The translations under genes and the position numbers were made by a program. Below, piece by piece: positions 27,452 to 34,785 of a stretch of 54,052 bases of DNA; the first letter of the stretch is position 1, and every line of letters begins with the position of its first letter. Below the pieces are notes generated by a model that saw only the letters and a program-made list of their open reading frames with translations, searched no databases and was not told the origin of the DNA. The stretch is taken from assembly GCA_025453925.1 (NCBI GenBank), contig JALOPK010000003.1, positions 1-54,052 on the forward strand, written 5' to 3'. Origin of the DNA: Candidatus Eiseniibacteriota bacterium. GTDB lineage: Bacteria; JAFGKV01.

Positions 27452-27608
27452 GGTTGCTCCATCCGAGTATGGGTGCGCACAGGCCCGATTCAGCGGACTG
27501 CGGCCGGACGCTCGCCGCAGCGATGGGGCGGAAACGGCATGAGGCGGATAAGTTAGGCGACCACGTGCAGGATGAAAGGCCGTCGCGAGGGGCGATCTGA
27601 GTCGCGGC

Positions 27609-27640
27609 TTGACCTCGCCGGGTATCTACCATAGCTATGG
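27609..27640 (+). promoter_or_regulatory. Weak promoter-like sequence with perfect 12-bp palindrome
   Basis: TTGACC (27609-27614) lies 14 bases before the perfect palindrome CCATAGCTATGG (27629-27640), between the divergent radical SAM and BACON genes. The palindrome overlaps where a -10 box for the BACON gene would be, so it could be an operator. The -10 match itself is poor. Confidence 0.35.
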
Positions 27641-27681
27641 TCCTGCCGTATCAACCTGGCACTTCGTGAAAGGGGATCCCC

Positions 27682-28707
27682 ATGATCCACCGCCTCCATG
27701 CACTGCACGTCTTGTCGAGCGCGTTCACGTTCCTTGTCCTGCTGGCCTCCGCGTCCGGCGCCTCCGACCCCATGCCGCTGGGTTTTCCCGAGATCGGTAT
27801 CGAGCCCCCATCGTTGGGGATCGACGTGGTCGCGGGGAGTTCGACCGAGGCAACCTTCCTGGTAAGGAACACCGGCGACGGTGTCCTCGTGGTGTATGCC
27901 ATCGACGATGACGCCGTTTGGATGACTGAGACCCCGACAACCTTCTCGGTGCAGGCCAGTTCCTCCCAGACCGTGACCGTCAGCGTGGATGCCTCGGGAC
28001 TTCCGGCCGGCATCTACAATCAGACCATCTCCGTCTCGTGCAACGATCCCGACGAGGCAGACGTGACGGTGTCGGTCCGCGTCAACGTGACCCAGGCTTT
28101 GGGACCGGACATCTGGATCCGTCCCTCGACCATCGTCGTGTCGGTGCCCTCCGGCCAATCCACGACGGAAACGGTCATGGTGGGCAATTCCGGAGGCGCC
28201 GACCTGGTAGTGAGCTCCGTCACCGACGACGCTACGTGGGTGTCAGTGAGCCCGACCTCGTTCACCGTGGCGCCGGGCGACAGCCAGGCGCTGACCGTCG
28301 AGATACAGGCAAATCCTGGCGAGGGCGCGCACCAGGCCACCATCACCGTTGCGAGCAATGACGCCGATGAACCGACCGTGCAGGTCTCCGTGACCGAGAC
28401 CACCCGTGCCCTCCCGTGGGAACCTGGCACCCGCCTCGTGTTGGACGCGCCAGCGCCAAATCCATTCCGCACGACCACCGAGTTGCGATTTGAGCTCTCC
28501 CAACCTGCCGATATCACGTTGACGGTCCACGATCTGGCGGGACGAATCGTCGCGATCCTTGAGCAAGGGCCCCAAGACGCGGGCAACCACACGGTGCGCT
28601 GGACCGCGACCGAAGAGTCGGGGCGCCGAGTCATCCCCGGGCTCTACACCATCCGGCTCAATGCCGGCGACACCGTACGCAGCGTGAGGGCGGTGATGGT
28701 CCGTTAG
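27682..28707 (+). CDS. Secreted BACON-domain protein with FlgD/T9SS-like C-terminal domain
   Basis: A 341-residue exported protein: signal peptide (about 1-27), then two Ig-like BACON/choice-of-anchor repeats (about 34-135 and 142-235). Both repeats carry the D(D)AxWxxxxPTxFxV pattern and a CNDPDEADVTVSV or SNDADEPTVQVSV end. The C-terminal domain (APNPFRTTTELRFEL, VHDLAGRIV, GLYTIRLNAGDTV) matches that of the C25 peptidase in this window. It is probably a surface or extracellular adhesion/carbohydrate-binding protein. AGGGG lies 6 bases before the ATG. Confidence 0.87.
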   Translation: MIHRLHALHVLSSAFTFLVLLASASGASDPMPLGFPEIGIEPPSLGIDVVAGSSTEATFLVRNTGDGVLVVYAIDDDAVWMTETPTTFSVQASSSQTVTVSVDASGLPAGIYNQTISVSCNDPDEADVTVSVRVNVTQALGPDIWIRPSTIVVSVPSGQSTTETVMVGNSGGADLVVSSVTDDATWVSVSPTSFTVAPGDSQALTVEIQANPGEGAHQATITVASNDADEPTVQVSVTETTRALPWEPGTRLVLDAPAPNPFRTTTELRFELSQPADITLTVHDLAGRIVAILEQGPQDAGNHTVRWTATEESGRRVIPGLYTIRLNAGDTVRSVRAVMVR

Positions 28708-29021
28708 GTCCCGGCGGGGGCTCGCGGAAAAGTGCCGCCGGCATCACGTGCAGGTGTGTGGTGGTGTCGCGTCGATGGAAATCGTCGGGCTCACCGGTCC
28801 ACGATCCGGGAGAACCTCCGGTGGAGACTTCACCGAGAATCCACCTCGTCTACCCCTCCGAAGCGCTTCTCATTCATATAGGACATGTCCCATATGAATG
28901 AGAAGGAGACCGATTGCGAACCTCTTCTCCCCTGAACCTTGTCCCACAGCGTCACGGGAACCGGCAGACAAGAGGGACCTTCACCGAAGGCGGTTTCTGC
29001 GCCCCCCGAGCCGGCCGCGCC
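28708..29021. other. Convergent intergenic region with large palindrome
   Basis: These 314 bases lie between the ends of the BACON gene and the aldo/keto reductase gene. The main feature is the 40-bp palindrome at 28866-28905. I see no gene. Confidence 0.6.
28866..28905. repeat. Near-perfect 40-bp AT-rich palindrome
   Basis: CTTCTCATTCATAT (28866-28879) is matched exactly by ATATGAATGAGAAG (28892-28905). The centre is itself a perfect palindrome, GGACATGTCC (28881-28890), leaving only the 28880/28891 pair mismatched: 19 of 20 positions pair. It is much more AT-rich than its surroundings and has no loop and no T-run. It could be a bidirectional terminator, a dimeric protein-binding site or a remnant of a small mobile palindrome. 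Confidence 0.85.
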
Positions 29022-29975
29022 TCACACGACCCGGATGGCGAACTCAGGACAGGCCGAGGCGCAATAGCCGCAAAGAATACAGCCAGCCTCGTGCACCAGA
29101 GCCTTCTCGTTGACGATTGAGATGGCACTAGCGGGACAGGCCGGAAGGCAGACGCCACAGCCTTTGCACAGCACCTCCATGACCCGGATCCTGCGGGTGC
29201 GCTGCTCCAGGGTCTTCCACAATTCGTCGTCCACCCGGCCCTCAAACAGCGCCAGGTTGGCGTCGACCTCCCGGGTAGACAGCATGCCAACGGCGAGGGC
29301 CGGAACCCCGGCCAGGCTTCTGACCCATTGCAGGCTGGCGCGGGCATCCCGGATCAGATTGCCACCGGCCAGGGCCTTCATCGCGTAGATGCCTTTCCCG
29401 GCCGTCGCGGCGGTGGAGATGGCCGCGACCATTTCCTGAGCCGTCCCATCCATGATCCCGAGACCCTCGCGATTCACCAGAGGGTGGATCACGTCGACAT
29501 CCTCTCGCTCCGCGGCTTTGCGCACTGCCCCGATCCGGTGCGTGGACAGACCCAGGAATCGAACCTTGCCTTCCTCCCTGAGGCGACGCATCTCGTCGAA
29601 GACACCTCCCCGCTCTATGAAGGGGTCGACCAGCCTCGCTCCATGCAGGTGCAGCACGTCGAGCCGCTCTATCTGCAACGCACGGAGCGCCCGCTCCACG
29701 TGTTCGCGGGCCGTGGCAGGATCCGGTGCATGCGTCTTCGACGCGATCAACACCTCCCCACCGAATCCCTTCAGCGCGGCGTTGATGTGTGCATAGGACC
29801 CGTACATGGCCGCGGTGTCTATCATGTTCGCCCCCCCCTCCAGCGCATGCCGAATGATCCTGCCGCCGTGGGTCGGCTCAAGGTCCGCCTGAAGGGGCCC
29901 CATCGGAAGCGTGCCGATGACAAGGGGGTGCACCAGGAGGCCGGTGCGGCCAAGACTCACGCGAAGAACGCTCAT
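29022..29975 (-). CDS. Aldo/keto reductase fused to a 2[4Fe-4S] ferredoxin domain
   Basis: A 317-residue fusion. Residues 1-255 are a TIM-barrel aldo/keto reductase (start LRVSLGRTGLLVHPLVIGT, active-site IDTAAMYGSY, SKTH lysine segment, LGLSTH strand). The last 55 residues carry two four-Cys clusters (CKGCGVCLPACP and CILCGYCASACP). This architecture is found mainly in anaerobes and suggests reduction by iron-sulfur electron transfer in place of, or alongside, NADPH. GGAGGG precedes ATG 29975 by 6 bases. The substrate is unknown. Confidence 0.9.
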   Translation of the reverse strand: MSVLRVSLGRTGLLVHPLVIGTLPMGPLQADLEPTHGGRIIRHALEGGANMIDTAAMYGSYAHINAALKGFGGEVLIASKTHAPDPATAREHVERALRALQIERLDVLHLHGARLVDPFIERGGVFDEMRRLREEGKVRFLGLSTHRIGAVRKAAEREDVDVIHPLVNREGLGIMDGTAQEMVAAISTAATAGKGIYAMKALAGGNLIRDARASLQWVRSLAGVPALAVGMLSTREVDANLALFEGRVDDELWKTLEQRTRRIRVMEVLCKGCGVCLPACPASAISIVNEKALVHEAGCILCGYCASACPEFAIRVV

Positions 29976-30154
29976 GAGAATCCCTCCAGGTCGACGTGGG
30001 ACCGGGGTGAGGCATCGTCAGCGTCAGGCAGCATGCTACACGATGTCACGACAGGATGCCACCTTCCCGCATGAGGGGAAATGGACGCACGCGGGGGACA
30101 TCGGGCGCTGGCCGCGGAGTCCTTCCCGCTCAAGATTCCGGGTCGCCTGACCGG

Positions 30155-30844
30155 TCACTTCTGCTCGCGCAAGAACACGCTGCGTGCCCACTGCTCGAAG
30201 TCGTGAGCCCGTGCACGATCAACCAGGTCAGAAAGGGGAATCCGCTCCATCAGTCGGCGGAGGAGCGCGCCGTAGCGCCGGTATGCCTGCGGCCCGGGAG
30301 CGATCAGTGCTTCCCAGGTGTGATTCCCTCGGGGGGGATCCGTCAGATCACCTGAGGCGACGACCGCGAATCCCTCGTAGAACCAGAGCGGTCCCATGGC
30401 GTCCTCGTCGCCGCCCAGGATCGACACATGCAGGCGGTGAGCGACCTCGTGGGCGAGGAGCCGCTGATATGCCTCCGGAGAACTCCCGTACTCCGGCGCG
30501 ACCCTCATGTACTCCTCCGGCGTCACCGCCAGGAGGATTCCCCATTCCAGCGCAGCCGCGAGACCGGGCGTGGGAAGCGGCGTGGCGCCTGGCAGGGCGT
30601 ACAGCTCCCTGATCCTCGCCCAGAGATCAGCCTGCCTGACGAAGATCTCGATACCACGGTCGAAGAAGACCCGCATGTACGCTGCCCACTCATGGTCTAC
30701 GGCAAACGATGCGATCATCCCATGGGCCGACTCGACGGCATGGGCGAACTCGATCCGTCGCGACGTCAACGATGGCGAAAGCCGGATCGTCGCAGCGATA
30801 TCAGGGCCTCCCGTAATGGCGCGATCGTCCGGTGTGCAGGTCAC
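30155..30844 (-). CDS. Gluzincin-type zinc metallopeptidase-like protein
   Basis: A 229-residue protein with HEVAH (132-136) in LLAHEVAHRLHV and a downstream Glu (E157) in LWFYEGFA, the metal-binding and catalytic layout of MA-clan gluzincins (peptidase MA-like domain). Intramembrane segments and a signal peptide are absent with this start. I chose GTG 30844 with GAGG 9 bases upstream. The frame continues to 31321, but that part is Arg/Pro/His-rich and unlike a protein, so the N-terminus is uncertain. Confidence 0.72.
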   Translation of the reverse strand: MTCTPDDRAITGGPDIAATIRLSPSLTSRRIEFAHAVESAHGMIASFAVDHEWAAYMRVFFDRGIEIFVRQADLWARIRELYALPGATPLPTPGLAAALEWGILLAVTPEEYMRVAPEYGSSPEAYQRLLAHEVAHRLHVSILGGDEDAMGPLWFYEGFAVVASGDLTDPPRGNHTWEALIAPGPQAYRRYGALLRRLMERIPLSDLVDRARAHDFEQWARSVFLREQK

Positions 30845-31248
30845 GTTTTGATCGCCTCGGGGGTGCCTGATTCGGGAGCAGAAGCCGGGGAACGAACCGT
30901 GTGAGATGAACGTGTCGGATGGGGCCTGCGCCTGTGACACCACGTGCGCGGCGACGAACCAAGACTGCTGGGAGGACTGGGTGTCATCGCGCAGGGAGGA
31001 CGGCGGGAAGAGTGGTCGCCCGCGACGAGGCCGCTCCGGTGGAGCACGCCTTCCCCGACACGTGATGCGGGATGCAGCAGCGGCCATATGCCCGCGCCTT
31101 GGAGAGGCGATACATTGTGGGTGTGTGCGACCAGGCTTCCGCAGGAGCGCATCGCCTCGCATGAGGGGATGCGCACGGTACCCGGCGGGCTCACGAAAGA
31201 AGAGAGGGCCAGGCCGAGCGGGCCTGGCCCTCGAGACAAGTCGTCTGC
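30845..31248. other. Intergenic, upstream of metallopeptidase gene
   Basis: These 404 bases hold the terminator of the small-protein unit (31204-31232) and presumably the promoter of the metallopeptidase-like gene, which I could not locate with confidence. No gene is supported. Confidence 0.5.
31204..31232 (-). terminator. Terminator of the two-gene small-protein unit
   Basis: GAGGGCCAGGCC (31204-31215) and its exact complement (31221-31232) form a perfect 12-bp stem with a 5-base loop. On the minus strand it begins 16 bases after the stop of the 83-residue gene and is followed by the pyrimidine-rich TCTCTTCTTTCG. Confidence 0.8.
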
Positions 31249-31500
31249 TTAGCTCGCCAGGTAGGCGATGTCGCAGATCGGGCTGGTCGCGCTGCTGAAT
31301 CCGGGGTTCACATGCAGCCAATTGCCGGACGTGCCGGGGGTGTGGCTGTAGGTGGTGCTTCCCACCGAATGCCCGGACAGATAGGTCGAGCCGCCGCCGA
31401 AGTGGAAAACTTCGCCGGAAGTGCTCTTGGCACAGGAAAGAGCCGATGTCTCGAACGAGCGTTCGGAGACGATCGTGGGCCTACGATAAGCCTTACGCAT
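31249..31500 (-). CDS. Small peptide-precursor-like protein
   Basis: An 83-residue protein starting MRKAYRRPTIVSERSFETSA. The N-terminal third is charged, with YRRP (5-8), a YxxP motif also seen in leaders of some ribosomally made, modified peptides. The rest is rich in Gly, Ser, Thr, His and aromatic residues with two Cys (C23, C76). There is no signal peptide. GAGGAGG lies 6 bases before ATG 31500, a very strong site. It follows the 67-residue gene by 22 bases in a unit with its own promoter and terminator. I recognise no family with certainty; a peptide precursor or small structural protein are both possible. Confidence 0.7.
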   Translation of the reverse strand: MRKAYRRPTIVSERSFETSALSCAKSTSGEVFHFGGGSTYLSGHSVGSTTYSHTPGTSGNWLHVNPGFSSATSPICDIAYLAS

Positions 31501-31522
31501 GACTGCCTCCTCTAAGTTTAGG

Positions 31523-31726
31523 TTACCGAGTTGGAGTGACGGGAACGCGAGCCGACAGCTTGCCACCGAGTAGAGTCACGATCCGGTACTGCACACCCTC
31601 CTTGGGGCCATGGGCCTTCTCGCCCACTTTTGCAGCCTGGAACGTCTGACCCTTCGCCGGCTTGGCGGCGAGGACGGCGGGTGCGGCCAGGCTCAGGATC
31701 AGCAGGGCGACCACGAAGTAACGCAT
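31523..31726 (-). CDS. Small exported protein
   Basis: A 67-residue protein with a textbook signal peptide (MRYFVVALLILSLAAPAVLA) and a basic mature part of about 47 residues (KPAKGQTF to PVTPTR). It has no Cys and no family I recognise. GGAGG lies 6 bases before ATG 31726, and a near-consensus promoter starts about 85 bases upstream. It is the first gene of the small-protein unit, so high expression is likely. Confidence 0.78.
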   Translation of the reverse strand: MRYFVVALLILSLAAPAVLAAKPAKGQTFQAAKVGEKAHGPKEGVQYRIVTLLGGKLSARVPVTPTR

Positions 31727-31810
31727 CTCTGCCTCCTTCCTGAGGTCCGATCAGCCGATACTCCCCTTCTATGCCGGAGATCGGCGTTACTGAGCAACGA
31801 CATGGTGGCC

Positions 31811-31838
31811 TATATACACGGGATCCTGCGCATGTCAA
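31811..31838 (-). promoter_or_regulatory. Near-consensus sigma-70 promoter for the small-protein unit
   Basis: On the minus strand TTGACA (31838-31833) and TATATA (31816-31811) are separated by 16 bases. The -35 box is a perfect consensus. It lies in a locally AT-rich patch and would start the transcript about 80 bases before the exported small protein. Confidence 0.75.
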
Positions 31839-31998
31839 CATCAAAAATGCGAGTGTCTGACTGCTGGAACCACCGGGTATGGCGACGGGTATGGTAGATG
31901 CGGGTGCCGGGCGTCCCGCATGCACGGATCTTGCGCCCGGCTCAATACTGAAGCATAGTACCAGCCCCTCTCTGAGGGGGCTTGAATCAGGAGCCATC

Positions 31999-32688
31999 AT
32001 GGCATCAGCAGCATCCCTTCTCCCCCGGCGGGGAGTGAGAACCCAGTCTCTCGGCAGGGTCCTGAGCCTTCGAGGGCCCAGGCGCGAGGAGCAAGATCAG
32101 GCAGCGGTGCTCATGGAAGAGTCAGACGATGGTCTGATGGTCAGGGTGAAACGGGGAGACCACCAGGCATTCAGGATCCTGGCGGAACGATACCGCACCC
32201 GAGTGTTCCGTTTCATCTACAAGATGATTCACGATGAGGAAGTGGCCGAGGATTTGGCGCAGGAGACCTTCCTCCGTGTGTTCAAACGCGCCAACACCTA
32301 CAAGCCCGGCAGCAACTTCTCCATCTGGCTCTACACGATCGCCAAGAACCTCACGTTCAACCGTGTCCGTGACGAGAAACGGCAGCCGCTTGGCCTTGCC
32401 GAACAGGTGGACCAGCGATACTGGGATGTCGCGACGGCTGACGTGGGGCCCGACCCGCTTGAAATGAGCCAGCGGGAGGAGATCCGGAGGACCGTCAACT
32501 CAGGGCTGGCCCAACTGCCGCCGAAGTTCAAAGCTGCCGTGATCCTTCGTGACATAGAGGGTTTCGAGTATGAGCAGATAGCGAAGATCCTGCGGTGTCC
32601 GCTGGGGACAGTGAAGTCCCGCGTCAACCGGGGCAGGCTCCGTCTGCGTGACCTCATCAAGGAAAGACTGCATGAGTACCTGGAATAG
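31999..32688 (+). CDS. ECF (RpoE-like) RNA polymerase sigma factor
   Basis: A 229-residue sigma-70 family factor with only regions 2 and 4. Region 2 runs from HQAFRILAERYRTRVFRFIY through DLAQETFLRVFKRANTY and FSIWLYTIAKNLTFNRVRDE. Region 4 is LAQLPPKFKAAVILRDIEGF then YEQIAKILRCPLGTVKSRVN, a clean helix-turn-helix for the -35 box. An N-terminal extension of about 38 basic residues precedes region 2. AGGAG lies 5 bases before ATG 31999; ATG 32113 would drop the extension but has no such site. It is followed by its anti-sigma factor and an HtrA-like gene, the classical envelope-stress arrangement. Confidence 0.94.
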   Translation: MASAASLLPRRGVRTQSLGRVLSLRGPRREEQDQAAVLMEESDDGLMVRVKRGDHQAFRILAERYRTRVFRFIYKMIHDEEVAEDLAQETFLRVFKRANTYKPGSNFSIWLYTIAKNLTFNRVRDEKRQPLGLAEQVDQRYWDVATADVGPDPLEMSQREEIRRTVNSGLAQLPPKFKAAVILRDIEGFEYEQIAKILRCPLGTVKSRVNRGRLRLRDLIKERLHEYLE

Positions 32689-32728
32689 CCCGCCGTCCGG
32701 CGTGGGCGGCTAGTGGGAGGTGAAGACG

Positions 32729-33307
32729 GTGCATTGTCGTAACGTGCAAGCCAGGTTGTCGGAATACCTGGATTCATTCCTGAGCCCGCGGCATCGGCAG
32801 GAACTGGAGGACCACCTCCGGCAGTGTGACGCATGCCGGCAGGCATCCCGTGAGATGCGGCGCCTGCGGGATATCCTTGGGGGGCTCACCCCTGTGGATC
32901 CTCCCGAGAGCCTCGCATCCCGGATTGACCGAATTCCGTGGGAGACTTCCCAGGATCGGCCGTTGATCGGCCCCCAGACAGCTCGGATTGGCCTGGCCGT
33001 GCTGACCGCGACGGCAGCCGTGATGGTGGTGCTGCTGCGACCAACTCTGTCGGGTGCCCCCGCTCCGGGCATCCCGGCCGTCGCCCAAGAGCACACCGGA
33101 TCCGCCGTCGTCGAAGTCCAGCAGCTCATGCTTCCTGAGGAACGCCAGGGGAGTCCCGACCCACAGTGGGCGAGGGTCTCCATGACGCGCGGCGTGCCTC
33201 TCGAAGGACCACGCGGTTCTGCGGCATCCACCCCACGACAAGACCGGGACGAGCTGATCTGGCAGGAGGTGCGCCGGGTGTCAGCATGCTCCCGGCGGTC
33301 GTTCTGA
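32729..33307 (+). CDS. Zinc-finger (zf-HC2) anti-sigma factor
   Basis: A 192-residue membrane anti-sigma factor. The N-terminal zinc-binding anti-sigma domain shows C3 and the H-x3-C-x2-C signature (H29, C33, C36). One membrane helix (about 84-104, IGLAVLTATAAVMVVLL) separates it from a periplasmic tail without recognised domains. It should hold the adjacent sigma factor inactive until an envelope signal. The GTG at 32729 has GGGAGG 8 bases upstream; GTG 32720 overlaps that site. It lies 40 bases after the sigma gene. Confidence 0.88.
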   Translation: MHCRNVQARLSEYLDSFLSPRHRQELEDHLRQCDACRQASREMRRLRDILGGLTPVDPPESLASRIDRIPWETSQDRPLIGPQTARIGLAVLTATAAVMVVLLRPTLSGAPAPGIPAVAQEHTGSAVVEVQQLMLPEERQGSPDPQWARVSMTRGVPLEGPRGSAASTPRQDRDELIWQEVRRVSACSRRSF

Positions 33308-33341
33308 TACCAACCGCCACCGCGACCTGGCAACGCCGACG

Positions 33342-34460
33342 ATGAAGACCTCTGCCGCTGCGTGTGCTCTGCTGTGTGCCATCGGGGCGCATACCGCCCG
33401 CGGTCAGACGCTACTGCCGCAGATTGAATCCGAGCTAAACGTTCTGGTTGCCGCGGCTCGGCGCCACCTTGTGACGGTGATCGTGTCTCCGGCGGAAGGA
33501 GCGCGCCCCGTTCGATCGGTCCTGGTGGCTTCTGGGCTCTCACTGGACGACTCCTTGGTCGTCACGGCCGCCAGCGTGGTCACGGGACACACCGCCATCG
33601 AGATCGCCACTCATGACAACCAGACCCACCCGGCGGAGATAGTCGGCGTTGACGCACTGGGCGGCGTGGCTCTCCTTAAGACTGCGCGCGGGGTGCGGTC
33701 GGCCAGCATCGCGGCGGTAGAGGCGGGTACGCCGGAACCCGGAAACCTGGTCTGCCTCGTGACGAGCAGCTTCGAGGAGCGAGCCGGATTCAGTCTGGGC
33801 GCGATCACCTCCGTTCGCCCCGCCGGGATGAACGGTCAGGTTACCTCTGAGATCGAGGCCAGCGCCGCACCGCTGCCCGGGAGCGCCGGCGCGGTATTAG
33901 TCGAAACCAGAGGCAGCGTGACCGGGCTGGTAGTCGGCCGGCCAGGCCGTGCGAGAGACGGATCCTCTGGGGAGTCGGGTGTTCTGGCGGTTCCGTTGCA
34001 CGAGGTGCTCCGCATCGCGGCGGAGCTGCGGGATCATGCCGGAGTCAGGCGGAACTGGCTGGGCGTAAGCGTGCAGGAGATGACTTCCGCACTGCGCGAA
34101 ATCCTTGGCGTGGCTCCAGGAACGGGAGTGATCGTCATCGATGTCGACGCGCACGGCCCCGCGACAAAGGCAGGCCTGGAGTTGGGAGATGTGATTCTCT
34201 CGTGCGATTTGAAAGTGGTGCGCGACGCGGGGGAGCTCATGGCCTCAGTCGCGACGGCGCCGTCGAATGCACGCCTGCGCCTGCAGGTCTTCCGGAACGG
34301 CGAGACGCTGGAGCTGCCCGTCGTGTTATCGGAACTCCCGGCCCGTCAGGAGACGCCGCCGGAGCTGGAGGATGTGGGAGCGCCCCGCGAGGATCGAATC
34401 CGCGCCATTGAGGAGGAGATCGCGCGGCTCAAGGCCTCCCTCCCTCACAACAACCGGTAG
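33342..34460 (+). CDS. HtrA/DegP-like pseudoprotease with PDZ domain
   Basis: A 372-residue exported protein (signal peptide about 1-22) with a trypsin-like HtrA fold and one PDZ domain (about 230-325, NWLGVSVQ to VFRNGETLELPVVL). It ends in a short coiled coil (EDRIRAIEEEIARLKASL). All three catalytic positions appear lost: His is Ser in VVTAASVV (S78), Asp is Gly in VDALGGVALLK (G108), and Ser is Ala in PGSAGAVL (A182). So it probably binds rather than cuts, perhaps sensing misfolded proteins for the adjacent anti-sigma factor. No clear Shine-Dalgarno; it lies 34 bases after the anti-sigma gene, consistent with one operon. Confidence 0.82.
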   Translation: MKTSAAACALLCAIGAHTARGQTLLPQIESELNVLVAAARRHLVTVIVSPAEGARPVRSVLVASGLSLDDSLVVTAASVVTGHTAIEIATHDNQTHPAEIVGVDALGGVALLKTARGVRSASIAAVEAGTPEPGNLVCLVTSSFEERAGFSLGAITSVRPAGMNGQVTSEIEASAAPLPGSAGAVLVETRGSVTGLVVGRPGRARDGSSGESGVLAVPLHEVLRIAAELRDHAGVRRNWLGVSVQEMTSALREILGVAPGTGVIVIDVDAHGPATKAGLELGDVILSCDLKVVRDAGELMASVATAPSNARLRLQVFRNGETLELPVVLSELPARQETPPELEDVGAPREDRIRAIEEEIARLKASLPHNNR

Positions 34461-34485
34461 CCTGCCGGTAGCCTGCCGGTAGCCC
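34454..34485. repeat. Three tandem copies of an 11-bp unit
   Basis: CCGGTAGCCTG is repeated at 34454, 34465 and 34476 (the last copy ends in CCC). The first copy contains the stop codon of the HtrA-like gene. Confidence 0.8.
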
Positions 34486-34785
34486 TTCATCCATTCGGTG
34501 GCTGCCTCCCGGCGGCCCCGGCAGAGGCAGAACTGCGATGCCTCCCTCGGGCCATTGTTCCCGGTCGGCTCCCCGTCGCTGCGGGCCTCGTCCCGCAGAC
34601 GTCGACGGCCCGGTCTCGTTGATTGGCAGCCCGCGGGCACCACAGGATCAACGGCAACCACCGCCGATCCGTCCGATCCAAGGAGAGTGGATCAACCGCT
34701 TCTTCCAGGCCGACGGAGCCATCGCGTAGGGTGCCTGGATCCGATGCTCCTCAGTGCGGCCGGAGTCGCAGACCTTCCCGTGCGC
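34461..34785. other. Convergent intergenic region
   Basis: These 325 bases lie between the ends of the HtrA-like gene and prs. Apart from the short tandem repeat at its left end I see no gene and no clear terminator with a T-run. Confidence 0.5.

Noticed and set aside
30845-31321. N-terminal extension of the metallopeptidase-like protein in the same frame.
   Set aside because: The translated extension is Arg/Pro/His-rich, crosses the terminator hairpin of the small-protein unit and overlaps its second gene.
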